33,424 nucleotides of DNA from Trueperaceae bacterium (GTDB lineage Bacteria; Deinococcota; Deinococci; Deinococcales; Trueperaceae): the NCBI GenBank assembly GCA_003567075.1, contig PXAU01000113.1, positions 1-33,424 on the forward strand. The letters run 5' to 3'. Made by a program: the position numbers and the translations under genes. Position 1 is the stretch's first letter. Each line of letters begins with the position of its first letter. Below, one piece after another: positions 1-12,797 of the stretch. A model generated the notes under the pieces. That model was not told the DNA's origin and made no database searches. It saw only the letters and a list, made by a program, of their open reading frames with translations.

Positions 1-142
1 GCAGGAGGCGTGTCGTGGTCCACGTTCGTGGCACGTGCGCGTGGTACAACGGCGGCGTGATGCCGGCCGCCCCGTTCCCGCGTGGCCGCCGGCCGTAGCC
101 CCTGGTCGGGCCAAGGCAGGTCCGACTGGAGCGAGGTTGTGC

Positions 143-2947
<2,805 letters not shown>

Positions 2948-3005
2948 GGCCCGGCGTGCGCCCGCGCGCGAGCTTCGATCGCGCGAGCTTCGATCCCGCG
3001 AGCCC

Positions 3006-3017
3006 GAGCCCGGGCTC
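3006..3017. repeat. 12-bp perfect palindrome GAGCCCGGGCTC in the sucA-sucB gap, next to 15-bp direct repeats (2966-2980, 2981-2995, degenerate third 2996-3010)
   Basis: Read directly: gcgcgagcttcgatc gcgcgagcttcgatc ccgcgagcccgagcc cgggctc. Confidence 0.8.
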
Positions 3018-3035
3018 CGTCACCGAGGAGACGAC

Positions 3036-4349
3036 ATGAGCGTCGACGTGACCGTGCCCAGCGTGGGCGAATCGATCAACGAGGTGTTCATCGGTACCTG
3101 GTTGAAGGGCGAAGGGGAGACCGTCGCCAAGGACGAACCGATCGTCGAGGTGGAGACGGACAAGGCCACGCTCGAGGTCTCGGCGCCGATCGACGGCGTG
3201 TTGACGGGCATCCGCAAGCAGGCCGGCGAGAGCGCCACGGTGGGCGAGGTGATCGCCGAAGTCGACGGCGGCGCAGCCGCGGAAGCTGGCGGCGAGGCGG
3301 CGCAGGCCGCGGCGCCGAGCGGGGAGACGCCCACGGCGGCCGAGGCAGGACCCGCCGGCGAGGCCGCGCCCGCCGGAGAGCCCGCGCCCGTAGCCCAGCC
3401 CGCGGACGAGGCGGCCGCCGAGCCGGCGAGCGAGGTCAAGGTGATGCCCGCAGCGCAGCGTCTGCTCGACGAGCACGGCCTGCGAGCCGCCGACGTGAAG
3501 GCCGCGGGCCCCGACGGCCGACTCCTCAAGGAGGACGTGCAGAAGCACGTCGAGCAGGCCGCGGCGCGCGCCGCGCAGGCGCCGGCGCCCGCGCCGAGTG
3601 CGCCTGGTGCTGCCGCCCCGGGCGCCCCCGCGACGCCGGCGGGCGACGGGCGCACCGAGGAGACCGTGCCGATGTCGACGCTGCGGCGCCGCATCGCCGA
3701 GCGCCTGGTGCAGGCGCAGCAGACGGCGGCGCTGCTCACGACCTTCAACGAGATCGACATGTCGGCCGTGATGGCCTTGCGGGCCGAGTACAAGGACGCC
3801 TTCGAGAAGCGCCACGGCGTGCGCCTCGGCTTCATGTCGTTCTTCGTGAAGGCCACCATCGACGCGCTCAAGACCTTCCCCCAGCTCAACGCCGAGATCC
3901 GCGGCACCGACATCATCTACAAGGACTACTACGACATCGGCGTGGCGGTCTCGACGCCGCGCGGGCTGGTGGTGCCGGTGCTGCGCGACGCCGAGCGCAA
4001 GAGCTTCGCCGAGGTCGAGAAGGCCATCGGCGACTTCGGCCAGCGCGCCCAGGCCGGCAAGCTGAGCCCCGACGAACTGCAGGGCGGAACCTTCACCATC
4101 ACCAACGGCGGCGTGTTCGGCTCGTTGATGTCGACACCGATCGTCAACCCGCCACAGTCGGGCGTGCTGGGCATGCACGCCATCCAGGAGCGGCCGGTGG
4201 CGCTGAAGGGGCAGGTGGTGATCCGTCCCATGATGTACGTCGCGCTCACGTACGATCACCGCATCGTCGACGGGCGTGAGGCAGTGACGTTCTTGAAGCG
4301 CATCAAGGAGGGGGTCGAGACCCCCACCCGGATGCTGATCGAGGTCTGA
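3036..4349 (+). CDS. sucB: Dihydrolipoyllysine-residue succinyltransferase (E2 of 2-oxoglutarate dehydrogenase)
   Basis: ATG at 3036 after gaggag; single lipoyl domain ([14 protein letters not shown]), Ala/Pro linker, peripheral subunit-binding domain ([12 protein letters not shown]), catalytic domain ending [20 protein letters not shown]. Confidence 0.96.
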   Translation: MSVDVTVPSVGESINEVFIGTWLKGEGETVAKDEPIVEVETDKATLEVSAPIDGVLTGIRKQAGESATVGEVIAEVDGGAAAEAGGEAAQAAAPSGETPTAAEAGPAGEAAPAGEPAPVAQPADEAAAEPASEVKVMPAAQRLLDEHGLRAADVKAAGPDGRLLKEDVQKHVEQAAARAAQAPAPAPSAPGAAAPGAPATPAGDGRTEETVPMSTLRRRIAERLVQAQQTAALLTTFNEIDMSAVMALRAEYKDAFEKRHGVRLGFMSFFVKATIDALKTFPQLNAEIRGTDIIYKDYYDIGVAVSTPRGLVVPVLRDAERKSFAEVEKAIGDFGQRAQAGKLSPDELQGGTFTITNGGVFGSLMSTPIVNPPQSGVLGMHAIQERPVALKGQVVIRPMMYVALTYDHRIVDGREAVTFLKRIKEGVETPTRMLIEV

Positions 4350-4393
4350 TCGACGACGCTCGAGGCCGAGCTCGGGCGACCGAGCGGAGCGAG

Positions 4394-4426
4394 GAGGGCA
4401 GCGCCAGCGGTACCGGCGCTGCCCTC
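4394..4426. terminator. Hairpin between convergent sucB and msrAB (probable bidirectional terminator)
   Basis: GAGGGCAGCGCC-agcggtacc-GGCGCTGCCCTC: perfect 12-bp stem, 9-nt loop, between convergent stop codons; no U-tract. Confidence 0.75.
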
Positions 4427-4455
4427 ACCTTGGCGGCCCAACTCAACACCCCCGC

Positions 4456-5652
4456 TCAACGCACGGCCGCGTCGTCCTCCACCGTGCCCGTCACCGCGTT
4501 CACCCACTCGCCGTAGCCTTGCGCCTCCATCTCCGCCAGCGGCACGAAGCGCAAGGCCGCGCCGTTGATGCACCAGCGCTGACCGGTGGGTGCCGGTCCG
4601 TCCTCGAAGACGTGCCCCAAGTGCGAGTCGGCGTAGCGACTGCGCACCTCGGTGCGCACCATGAACAGGCTTCGGTCCTCGTGCATGGTCACGAAGCGCG
4701 GTTCGATCGGGCGGGTGAAGCTCGGCCAACCCGTACCCGAGTCGAACTTGTCGACCGAGCTGAAGAGCGGCTCGCCGCTCACGATGTCCACGTAGATGCC
4801 GGGTTCGTACAGGCGGTCGTAGGGATGCGTGAAGGCCCGCTCGGTGCCGTCGCGCTGGGTGACCCGGAAGGCGATGTCGTCGAGGGTCTCCCGCAGTTCG
4901 GCGTCGCCCGGGTGCTGGCTGAACCAGCTGGGCAGGTTCTGCGGCAGCTGGTAGACGGTGCGATCACCGTCCCATTGGGTGGCGATGAAGCGGTCCCGAC
5001 CCGAGGCGGCGCTGTAGGCGTTGTAGCGCAGCGGGTTCGTGGCCGCGAAGTTTTGGTGGTACGCCTCGGCGCGGTAGAAGGGCCCGGCGTCCTCGATCAC
5101 GGTGGCGATGGGCGCATCGAAGCGGCCGCTGGCTTGAAGCGCCGCCAGGCTCCCCTCCGCCAACCGCCGCTGCTCGTCGTCGACCACGTAGATGGCCGAG
5201 GTGTAGATGAAGCCCCGGTCGACGAAGGAGCCGCCGGCGTCGGACGGATCGTGGAGGCGCCAGAAGGCGTCGAGCAGCACCTGATAGTCGACGTGCGACG
5301 GGTCGAAGTGGACCTCGACGACTTCGCGGTGCCCGGTATCGCCGCGGATCACCTGCTCGTAGCTGGGGTCGACCACGTGGCCGCCCATGAAGCCCGACAC
5401 CACGTCGGCGACACCGTCCACCTTGCGCATGCGGGACTCGACGCACCAGAAGCAGCCGCCGGCGAAGTAGGCGCGCGCCGAGGCGTGGTGCTCGCTGGCG
5501 TCGACGATGGGGATGAGCGTCGGGCCGGTCGTGTCGGGGCCGGCGCCCGTGGCGGGGCCGGCGCTCGGTCGGATCGCGTTCGCGGCCAGCAGCGCCAGCG
5601 CGAGGAGCGCGAGTGGCAGCAGGGGCCGCACGAAAGGAAGGCGTTGCAGCAT
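4456..5652 (-). CDS. msrAB: Secreted/anchored MsrA-MsrB fusion, peptide methionine sulfoxide reductase
   Basis: N-terminal hydrophobic signal ([16 protein letters not shown]), MsrA motif [12 protein letters not shown]-terminal MsrB ([49 protein letters not shown]). Confidence 0.95.
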   Translation of the reverse strand: MLQRLPFVRPLLPLALLALALLAANAIRPSAGPATGAGPDTTGPTLIPIVDASEHHASARAYFAGGCFWCVESRMRKVDGVADVVSGFMGGHVVDPSYEQVIRGDTGHREVVEVHFDPSHVDYQVLLDAFWRLHDPSDAGGSFVDRGFIYTSAIYVVDDEQRRLAEGSLAALQASGRFDAPIATVIEDAGPFYRAEAYHQNFAATNPLRYNAYSAASGRDRFIATQWDGDRTVYQLPQNLPSWFSQHPGDAELRETLDDIAFRVTQRDGTERAFTHPYDRLYEPGIYVDIVSGEPLFSSVDKFDSGTGWPSFTRPIEPRFVTMHEDRSLFMVRTEVRSRYADSHLGHVFEDGPAPTGQRWCINGAALRFVPLAEMEAQGYGEWVNAVTGTVEDDAAVR

Positions 5653-5753
5653 GCCCCATCAGACGCCGGATTCCTCCCGAGGTCCGTCGCCGGCGCCACC
5701 GTCGATCAGGGGCCGGGAGGCGCGCACGCGGTAGCATGCCGCCGGAGGAGACG

Positions 5754-7139
5754 ATGCCAGATTTCGACCTGATCGTGATCGGGGCCGGTCCCGGTGGCTA
5801 CGTCGCCGCGATTCGCGCCGCCCAACTCGGCCTGAAGGTCGCCTGCGTCGAGAAGGAGCCGGCGCTTGGCGGCACCTGCGCGCGCGTCGGTTGCATCCCC
5901 AGCAAGGTGCTGCTCGAGGCCAGCGAACGTTACCGCATGGCGCGCGAGCCCCTCGCTCCGTACGGTGTGGTGGTCGGCGAGGTCGGCCTCGACCTGGCGG
6001 CGATGATGGAGCGCAAGGACCAGGTGGTCAAGGGCAACACCGACGGCGTGGCCTACCTGTTCAAGAAGCACGGCATCGAGCGCTTCACCGGCGTGGGGGA
6101 ACTCGCGGGCCGCGGTCGCGTCCTCGTGCGCGGCGCTGACGGCGACACCGAACTCGTCGCCGAGCACGTGATCCTGGCCAGCGGTAGTCGCGTCGCGGAC
6201 CTGCCGGGCGTCGAGGTCGATGGCGAGCGCATCATCACCAGCGATCACGCCATCGCGCTCCAGGAGGTGCCGAAGCGCCTGGTGGTGATCGGCGCCGGCG
6301 CCATCGGCCTCGAGTTGGGCAGCGTCTGGTCGCGCCTCGGTGCCGAGGTGACCGTGCTCGAGTACCTCGACCGGGTGCTCCCGACCATGGACCGCGAGAT
6401 CTCGCGCGAGGCCGAGAAGGTCTTCTCGCGCCAGGGACTCGACATCCGTACGGGCGTGAGCGTCGCCGGCGCGAAGCGCACCAAGCAGGGCGTGTCGGTC
6501 GAGCTGGAGGTCGGCAGCGCGGTGAAGGCGGACCTGGTGATGGTGGCCACCGGCCGTGCGCCCTACAGCGAGGGTCTCGGACTGGAGGCGGCAGGGGTCG
6601 AGACCGACGCGAAGGGCTTCGTGCAGGTCGACGACCGCTTTCGCACCTCGCTCGAGGGCGTGTACGCGATCGGTGACCTCATCCACGGCCCGATGCTGGC
6701 GCACAAGGCCGAGGACGACGGCGTCGCGGTGGTCGAGATGATCGTCACGGGCGCGGGGCACGTCGACTACGACCTCGTCCCGAACGTCGTCTACACCGAT
6801 CCGGAAGTGGCCTCGGTGGGGAAGACGGAAGAGCAGTTGAAGGAGGCGGGCGTCCCGTACCGCAAGGGTGTCTTCCCGTTCCAGGCCAACGGGCGCGCGC
6901 GCGTGCTCGGCGCCACCGAGGGCAAGGTCAAGCTGCTGGCGCACCAGCAGACCGATCGTCTGCTCGGCGCGCACGTGATCGGGGCGCGCGCCGGCGACCT
7001 GATCGCCGAGCTGGTGGCGGCGCTGGCGTTCCACGCCTCCAGCGAAGACGTGGCGCGGCTCAGCCACGCCCACCCGACCCTGGCCGAGGTCGTCAAGGAG
7101 GCCGCGCTGGCCGTCGACGGTCGGGCCCTGCACGTCTAG
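5754..7139 (+). CDS. lpd: Dihydrolipoyl dehydrogenase (E3)
   Basis: ATG 5754 after ggaggag; FAD motif VIGAGPGGYVAAIRAAQLG, redox-active GGTCARVGCIPSK, NAD motif VIGAGAIGLELGSVW, C-terminal AHPTLAEVVKEAAL. Confidence 0.96.
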   Translation: MPDFDLIVIGAGPGGYVAAIRAAQLGLKVACVEKEPALGGTCARVGCIPSKVLLEASERYRMAREPLAPYGVVVGEVGLDLAAMMERKDQVVKGNTDGVAYLFKKHGIERFTGVGELAGRGRVLVRGADGDTELVAEHVILASGSRVADLPGVEVDGERIITSDHAIALQEVPKRLVVIGAGAIGLELGSVWSRLGAEVTVLEYLDRVLPTMDREISREAEKVFSRQGLDIRTGVSVAGAKRTKQGVSVELEVGSAVKADLVMVATGRAPYSEGLGLEAAGVETDAKGFVQVDDRFRTSLEGVYAIGDLIHGPMLAHKAEDDGVAVVEMIVTGAGHVDYDLVPNVVYTDPEVASVGKTEEQLKEAGVPYRKGVFPFQANGRARVLGATEGKVKLLAHQQTDRLLGAHVIGARAGDLIAELVAALAFHASSEDVARLSHAHPTLAEVVKEAALAVDGRALHV

Positions 7140-7314
7140 CGCCTGGCCCGAGCCGCTGCCGGTGTAGCCCCGCGCCGCTGCACGTCTCGCTCGCGTCGCC
7201 GCCGGGGTCACCCGCGTCGCCGCCGGCGCTCCTCGAGAGCGGTGCGGCTGGGGCGCGACCGTGGCCCCGGCTACGGTGCATTCCAGGCGTCCAGGACGGC
7301 ACTGATGCGCGTGC

Positions 7315-7320
7315 TATGGT
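7315..7320 (+). promoter_or_regulatory. -10 box TATGGT, 7 nt before the proposed mqnE start: leaderless promoter candidate
   Basis: ctaTGGT context gtgcTATGGTgccgccgATGGACGTC. The ORF-track start (7316) falls inside this box. Confidence 0.6.
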
Positions 7321-7327
7321 GCCGCCG

Positions 7328-8488
7328 ATGGACGTCGTGACTGCCTTCGATGCAACGCAGCCCGCAGCCGTCCGGACCCGCGACCCGGCGCTCGTGCCGA
7401 TCGTCGACAAGGTCCTGGCCGGTGAGCGCATCGGCTTCGAGGAGGGGATGGCGCTTTACCGGACCCGCGACGTGCCGGCGCTGCTGCGCTTGGCGGACGT
7501 GGTGCGCGAGCGCCTGGTGGGCCCCAAGGCCTACTTCGTGCACTCGCTGCGGCTGTCGCAGACCAACGTCTGCTACGTGGGCTGCAGCTTCTGCGGCTTC
7601 GCTCGTCGCTTCGGCGAGGACGGCGTCTGGGATTACGACCTGGACGACGTCTGGGCCTACGTCGACCAGCACTACCACCCCAACCTGACCGAGATCCACA
7701 TCGCCTCCGGGCACCACCCGAAGCGCGCGTGGCAGTACTACCTCGACCTTGTGCACGGCCTCACCAGCCGCTACCCGGGGGTGCAGGTGAAGGCCTGGAC
7801 GGCGGCCGAGATCCACCACTTCACCAAGATCACGCGCCCGCGCCTAGGGTACCGCGAGGTCCTCTCCGAGTTGCAGCAGGCCGGCCTGGTGGCACTGCCT
7901 GGCGGAGGTGCCGAGATCTTCGCCGAGCACGTGCGGCGGCGCATCGCCCGCGCCAAGGTCACCGCCGAAGGCTGGCTCGAGGTGCACCGCACCGCGCACG
8001 AGCTCGGCATCCCCACCAACGCCACCATGCTCTACGGGCACGTCGAGGCGCTGGAGGACCGGCTCGACCACATGGACCGCATCCGGCGGCTGCAGGACGA
8101 GACCAAGGGCTTCTTCAGCTTCATCCCGCTGGCTTTCCAACCCGACAACAACCGACTGGCCGAGGAGCTCGAAGCGCAGGGCAGGCGGACGCACACCACC
8201 GGCCTCGACGATCTCCGCAACCTGGCCGTGGCCCGCGTCTACCTCGACAACGTGCCGCACGTGAAGGGCTACTGGATCATGATCACGCCCGAGCAGACCC
8301 AGCTCTCGCTGGCGGCCGGGGTCTCCGACGTGGATGGCACGATCAAGGACGAGCGCATCGCGCACGCCTCGGGCGCCGTGACGGAGGCGGGCATGACCGA
8401 GGCAGAACTGGTGCGCCTGATCCAGGACGCCGGCCGCGTACCGGTACGGCGCGACGCGCTGTATAACGAGCTGCAGGTGTTCGCGTGA
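7328..8488 (+). CDS. mqnE: Aminofutalosine synthase MqnE (radical SAM)
   Basis: Radical SAM motif NVCYVGCSFCGFARR; LPGGGAEIF, TNATMLYGHVE, KGFFSFIPLAFQPDNN, KGYWIMITPEQTQLSLAAGVSDVDGTIKDERIAHASGA. The C-terminal pattern is MqnE rather than MqnC. Confidence 0.92.
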   Translation: MDVVTAFDATQPAAVRTRDPALVPIVDKVLAGERIGFEEGMALYRTRDVPALLRLADVVRERLVGPKAYFVHSLRLSQTNVCYVGCSFCGFARRFGEDGVWDYDLDDVWAYVDQHYHPNLTEIHIASGHHPKRAWQYYLDLVHGLTSRYPGVQVKAWTAAEIHHFTKITRPRLGYREVLSELQQAGLVALPGGGAEIFAEHVRRRIARAKVTAEGWLEVHRTAHELGIPTNATMLYGHVEALEDRLDHMDRIRRLQDETKGFFSFIPLAFQPDNNRLAEELEAQGRRTHTTGLDDLRNLAVARVYLDNVPHVKGYWIMITPEQTQLSLAAGVSDVDGTIKDERIAHASGAVTEAGMTEAELVRLIQDAGRVPVRRDALYNELQVFA

Positions 8489-9390
8489 ACGCCGTCGCGC
8501 TCGCGGCGTCGGCCGTCGCGCCCGCGGCGGCGGCCGACCCCGCCGACGCGACCCGGCTCGGGAACGTGCCGGCCAGCGAGGTGCTGGGCATCGTCGCCTA
8601 CACCAACGTCGCGCCGCTGCACTGGGGCCTCGAACCCTGGCCGGGCGCGCGTTTCGTGCGGGGCGTGCCGACCGAGCTGAACGCCGCGCTGCTCGCGGGC
8701 GACGTCGACCTGACGCTGGTCTCGAGCGTCGAGTTCGTGCGGCACCGCCACGAACTGGTGGCGCTGCCCGACTTCTCCATCGCCACGCTGGGCCCCGTGC
8801 ACAGCGTGACGCTCTTCCATCACGGCGACTGGCGTGCCCTGCAGGGCACGCGCATCGCCGTCACCACCCACTCGGCCACCAGCGTGGCGCTGCTGCGGGT
8901 GCTGCTCGAGCTCGACGGCATCGAGGCCGAGCTCGTGCCGGCAGCGCCCGACCTGGACGCGATGCTGCGTCAGCACGACGCGGCCCTGCTGATCGGCGAC
9001 GACGCACTGGTCGAGGCGGTCACGGCGCGAGCGGTGAACGGGCGCGTGCCGCGCCAGACCGATCTCGGCGACGCCTGGTACCGCGCCACCCGGCTGCCCT
9101 TCACCTTCGCCGTGTGGGCCGCGCGGGCCGACCGGCCGCCCTCGCGGCGCCTGGTGGAGGCGTTGCGGGCGGCGCGCGAGCGCGGGCTGGGGCACCTGGC
9201 CCAGGTCGCCCGGGTCGAGGCCGCCTCGCTCGGCCTCGCCGAGGCGACGGTCCTGCGCTACCTGGCGACCTTCCGCTACTTCCTCGAGCCGCCCGACCGC
9301 GACGGCCTCCTCGCCTTCGCCAAACGGCTCGAGCCGGGTCTCCTGGAGCCTGACCGGCTGGAGCGTGAGTTGCGCTTCCTGGACATATGA
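8485..9390 (+). CDS. mqnA: Chorismate dehydratase MqnA (menaquinone biosynthesis)
   Basis: GTG start overlapping the mqnE stop (GTGA); LGIVAYTNVAPLHWGLEP, GDVDLTLVSSVEFVRH, LLIGDDAL, DLGDAWYRATRLPFTFAVWAAR. Confidence 0.9.
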   Translation: MNAVALAASAVAPAAAADPADATRLGNVPASEVLGIVAYTNVAPLHWGLEPWPGARFVRGVPTELNAALLAGDVDLTLVSSVEFVRHRHELVALPDFSIATLGPVHSVTLFHHGDWRALQGTRIAVTTHSATSVALLRVLLELDGIEAELVPAAPDLDAMLRQHDAALLIGDDALVEAVTARAVNGRVPRQTDLGDAWYRATRLPFTFAVWAARADRPPSRRLVEALRAARERGLGHLAQVARVEAASLGLAEATVLRYLATFRYFLEPPDRDGLLAFAKRLEPGLLEPDRLERELRFLDI

Positions 9391-9452
9391 GCGAATCGTT
9401 CACACGTGGCCGTCCGCGTGAAGCCTGCCCCAACGCGGCCGTGTGGCCGACG

Positions 9453-9458
9453 TACACT
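9453..9458 (+). promoter_or_regulatory. -10 box TACACT, 8 nt before glgX ATG: leaderless promoter candidate
   Basis: cgTACACTggcggttgATGGCGCTC. Confidence 0.55.
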
Positions 9459-9466
9459 GGCGGTTG

Positions 9467-11665
9467 ATGGCGCTCCCATCAGCAACGGCGGTGGTCCCTG
9501 ACCAGGCCGAGGCATGCCCGCTCGGCGAGGCGCGGGTCTGGCCCGGTCGACCCTACCCGTTGGGCGCCACCTGGGACGGGCGCGGCGTCAACCTCGCCGT
9601 CTACTCGGAGCACGCCACGCGGATCGAATGGCTGCTCTTCGACGGCGCCTACGACCCGTCCCCGAGCCGCAGCGTGATCCTGCCCGAGCACACCGGCCCG
9701 GTCTGGCACGGCTACCTGCCCGACCTGGGGCCGTCGCAGTTGTACGGCCTGCGGGTGCACGGGCCCTGGGACCCGTCCGCCGGCCATCGCTTCAACCCCG
9801 CCAAGGTCCTGCTCGATCCCTACGCGCGCGCCATCGGCCGGCCGCTGCGCTGGCACGAGAGCCTGATGGGCAGCCAGCGTCGCGGCGCCGAGGAGCTCCC
9901 GTGCGAGCGCGATTCGTCCCCCTACGCGGCCTTGGGCGCCGTGGTGGACGACCGCTTCGACTGGCAGGCCGTGGCCGCGCCACGCGTACCGTGGGAAGAG
10001 ACGATCATCTACGAGACGCACGTGCGCGGCATCACCATGCGGCACCCGGAGGTGCCCGAGGAGTTCCGCGGCACGTACCTCGGCTTGGCCAGCGAGCCCG
10101 TGCTCGCGCACCTGCGGCGCCTCGGCATCACCACCGTGCAGCTGCAGCCCGTGCAGTCGATCGCCGAGGAGCGGCGCCTGATCGACCTCGGCCTTACCAA
10201 CTACTGGGGTTACAACACGCTCAACTACTTCGCGCCCGAACCGCGCTACTCCAGCAACGGCCCGGTGAGCGCGGTCGACGACTTCAAGACGATGGTGCGC
10301 GAGCTGCACCGCGCCGGCTTCGAGGTCATCATCGACGTCGTCTACAACCACACCGGCGAGGGCAACCACACGGGCCCTACGCTCTCGCTGCGGGGCATCG
10401 ACAACCGCGCGTACTACAAGCTGCAACCGCACGACCCGCGCTTCTACATCGACTACACCGGCACGGGCAACACGCTCGACCCCGGCAACCCGTACGTGCT
10501 GCAGCTGATCACCGACAGCCTGCGCTACTGGGTGAGCGAGATGCACGTCGACGGCTTCCGTTTCGACCTGGCGTCGGCGCTGGCGCGCGAGTTCTACGAC
10601 GTCAACATGCTCTCGGCCTTCTTCAAGGTGATCCAACAGGACCCCGTTCTCTCGCGCGTGAAGCTGATCGCCGAGCCCTGGGACGTGGGTCCCGGCGGCT
10701 ACCAGGTGGGCGGCTTCCCCTGGACCTGGACCGAGTGGAACGGCAAGTACCGCGACACGGTGCGCTCCTTCTGGCGTGGCGATCGGGGGCGCCTGGCGGA
10801 GTTCGCCACGCGCCTCACCGGCTCGTCCGACCTCTACGCCCACAACGGTCGCAGGCCCTGGGCCTCGATCAACTTCGTCACCGCTCACGACGGCTTCACG
10901 CTCGAGGACCTGGTCAGCTACGAGCACAAGCACAACCGCGCGAACGGCGAGGGCGGACGCGACGGACACGATCACAACCTCTCCAGCAACGCCGGCGTGG
11001 AGGGCCCCAGCGACGACCCCGACGTGCGCCTGCGGCGCGCCAAGCGCAAGCGCGGGCTGTGGACCACGCTGCTGCTGTCGCAGGGCATCCCGATGGTCCT
11101 GGGCGGCGACGAGTTGTCGCGGACGCAGCGCGGCAACAACAACGCCTACTGCCACGACAGCGAGCTCACCTGGTACGACTGGGCGTTGGACGACGACGCA
11201 GAGGCCTTTCTACGCTTCGTGAGGGACGTCGTGGCCTTGCGGCGCGCCCACCCGGTGTTCCGGCGCCGTAACTTCCTGACGGGCACCGGCGTGGGGACCT
11301 GCCGCGATGTGACCTGGTTCCATCCTGACGGGCGCGAGCTGCGTGACGGCGACTGGCACGACGAGCAGGCCTCTGCCTTGGCGATGCGATTGTGCGGTGA
11401 GTGCTTGCGCGAGGTCGACGAGCGCGGCGTGCCCGTGCGCGACGACTCTTTCCTGCTGCTGGTGGCGGGGCGCGAGGGTCGCACCTTCAGCCTGCCGGCG
11501 GCCGTGCATACCGACGGTTGGCGCGTGTGCGTGGACACCGACGCCGGCAGCGTGCACCCACGCGGACGCGGGCCGCTGCTGAAGGGTGGGGCGCGCGTGC
11601 GCGTGCCCGAGAACGCGCTGGTAATGCTCATCGGTTCGGACGCAGCCATCGAGCGGCTCTCCTGA
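9467..11665 (+). CDS. glgX: Glycogen debranching enzyme GlgX (GH13)
   Basis: CBM48-like N-terminus ([29 protein letters not shown]), GH13 motifs [63 protein letters not shown]. Confidence 0.95.
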   Translation: MALPSATAVVPDQAEACPLGEARVWPGRPYPLGATWDGRGVNLAVYSEHATRIEWLLFDGAYDPSPSRSVILPEHTGPVWHGYLPDLGPSQLYGLRVHGPWDPSAGHRFNPAKVLLDPYARAIGRPLRWHESLMGSQRRGAEELPCERDSSPYAALGAVVDDRFDWQAVAAPRVPWEETIIYETHVRGITMRHPEVPEEFRGTYLGLASEPVLAHLRRLGITTVQLQPVQSIAEERRLIDLGLTNYWGYNTLNYFAPEPRYSSNGPVSAVDDFKTMVRELHRAGFEVIIDVVYNHTGEGNHTGPTLSLRGIDNRAYYKLQPHDPRFYIDYTGTGNTLDPGNPYVLQLITDSLRYWVSEMHVDGFRFDLASALAREFYDVNMLSAFFKVIQQDPVLSRVKLIAEPWDVGPGGYQVGGFPWTWTEWNGKYRDTVRSFWRGDRGRLAEFATRLTGSSDLYAHNGRRPWASINFVTAHDGFTLEDLVSYEHKHNRANGEGGRDGHDHNLSSNAGVEGPSDDPDVRLRRAKRKRGLWTTLLLSQGIPMVLGGDELSRTQRGNNNAYCHDSELTWYDWALDDDAEAFLRFVRDVVALRRAHPVFRRRNFLTGTGVGTCRDVTWFHPDGRELRDGDWHDEQASALAMRLCGECLREVDERGVPVRDDSFLLLVAGREGRTFSLPAAVHTDGWRVCVDTDAGSVHPRGRGPLLKGGARVRVPENALVMLIGSDAAIERLS

Positions 11666-11678
11666 GCGCCTGCGGCCC

Positions 11679-12758
11679 ATGATCGGCGCCACCGTCCTCA
11701 CGTGGCTCGGCATGCTGGTCTGCCTCTCGCAGTCGGCCTTGCTCTCGGGCCTCAACCTGGGGCTCTTCTCGCTCAGCAGGCTGGAGCTGCAGGTGGAGGC
11801 CAAGAAGGGCGACATGCGTGCGGTTCGTGTGCTGCGGCTGCGCGACGACGCCAACTTCAGCCTGGTCACCATCCTCTGGGGCAACGTCGGGGTGAACGTG
11901 CTGCTCGCGCTGCTCTCGGGGTCGGTGCTCACGGGCGTGGCGGCCTTCCTGTTCTCGACCGTCGTCATCACGGTCTTCGCGGAGATCGGGCCGCAGGCCT
12001 ACTTCACCCGCAACGCGCTGCCGCTGGCCGCGCGCCTCACGCCGCTGCTGCGCGTGTACCAGGTGCTGCTCTACCCGGTGGCGCGGCCCTCGGCCATGGT
12101 GCTCGACGCCTGGCTGGGCGGCGAGGAGATCCGCTTCTACCGTGAACGCGACCTGCGACGGCTCATCCGCCTGCACATGGAGGCCGAGGGCAGTGACATC
12201 AGCGCGGTCGAGGGACAGGGCGCGCTCAACTTCCTCGACATCGACGACGTGCCGCTCGAGGACGAGGGCGAGCCGATCGATCCGGAGAGCGTGCTGCGGC
12301 TCCCGTTCGAGGGCGAGCGACCGCGCTTCCCGGCCATCGAGGCCAGCGCCGACGATCCCTTCCTGCGCGCGGTCGACCGCTCCGGCAAGAGCTGGGCGGT
12401 GATCGTCGACGCTGCAGGCGCCCCACGGCTGGTGCTGGGGACGCACGACTTCCTGCGCGAGGCGCTGTTCGCACCCGAGCGCTTCAACCCCTACCGGCAC
12501 TGCCACCGGCCGATCGTGATCGCCGAGGGGCGCACCCTGCTGGGTGACCTGATCCGGCGTTTCGTGGTGCGTTCGGGCCCCGCCGGCGACGACATCGTCG
12601 AGAACGACGTGGTGCTCCTGTGGGGCGAGCGGCCGCGCGTGGTGACGGGCACCGACATCCTGGGGCGGTTGCTGCGGGGCATCGCCAGGCCGCTGCCGCT
12701 GCCGCCAACCGAGGCGGTCGGTCCCGACGACATCGTCGAGCCACCCCCGGAGCGTTGA
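11679..12758 (+). CDS. CNNM/DUF21 transmembrane domain protein with CBS-like C-terminal region
   Basis: N-terminal DUF21-like TM region (LSQSALLSGLNLGLFSLSRLELQVEAKKGD, ILWGNVGVNVLLALLSGSVLTG, VFAEIGPQAYFTRNALPLAARLTPLLRVYQVLLYPVARP); soluble C-terminal half. Confidence 0.82.
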   Translation: MIGATVLTWLGMLVCLSQSALLSGLNLGLFSLSRLELQVEAKKGDMRAVRVLRLRDDANFSLVTILWGNVGVNVLLALLSGSVLTGVAAFLFSTVVITVFAEIGPQAYFTRNALPLAARLTPLLRVYQVLLYPVARPSAMVLDAWLGGEEIRFYRERDLRRLIRLHMEAEGSDISAVEGQGALNFLDIDDVPLEDEGEPIDPESVLRLPFEGERPRFPAIEASADDPFLRAVDRSGKSWAVIVDAAGAPRLVLGTHDFLREALFAPERFNPYRHCHRPIVIAEGRTLLGDLIRRFVVRSGPAGDDIVENDVVLLWGERPRVVTGTDILGRLLRGIARPLPLPPTEAVGPDDIVEPPPER

Positions 12759-12797
12759 GCCTGCGCGGCGACGAATGCCCCTCCGCCAGCACCCGGG

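Noticed and set aside
4519-5772. 417-aa plus-strand ORF opposite msrAB
   Set aside because: Antisense shadow; MsrA and MsrB catalytic motifs are on the minus strand.
5706-7211. 501-aa minus-strand ORF opposite lpd
   Set aside because: Shadow ORF; lpd motifs are complete on the plus strand.
7192-7226. 14-bp direct repeat CGCGTCGCCGCCGG (7192-7205, 7213-7226) after lpd
   Set aside because: Real but short and of common high-GC composition; no functional context.
9479-11155. 558-aa minus-strand and 585-aa alternate plus-frame ORFs overlapping glgX
   Set aside because: Shadow frames of a clear GH13 gene.
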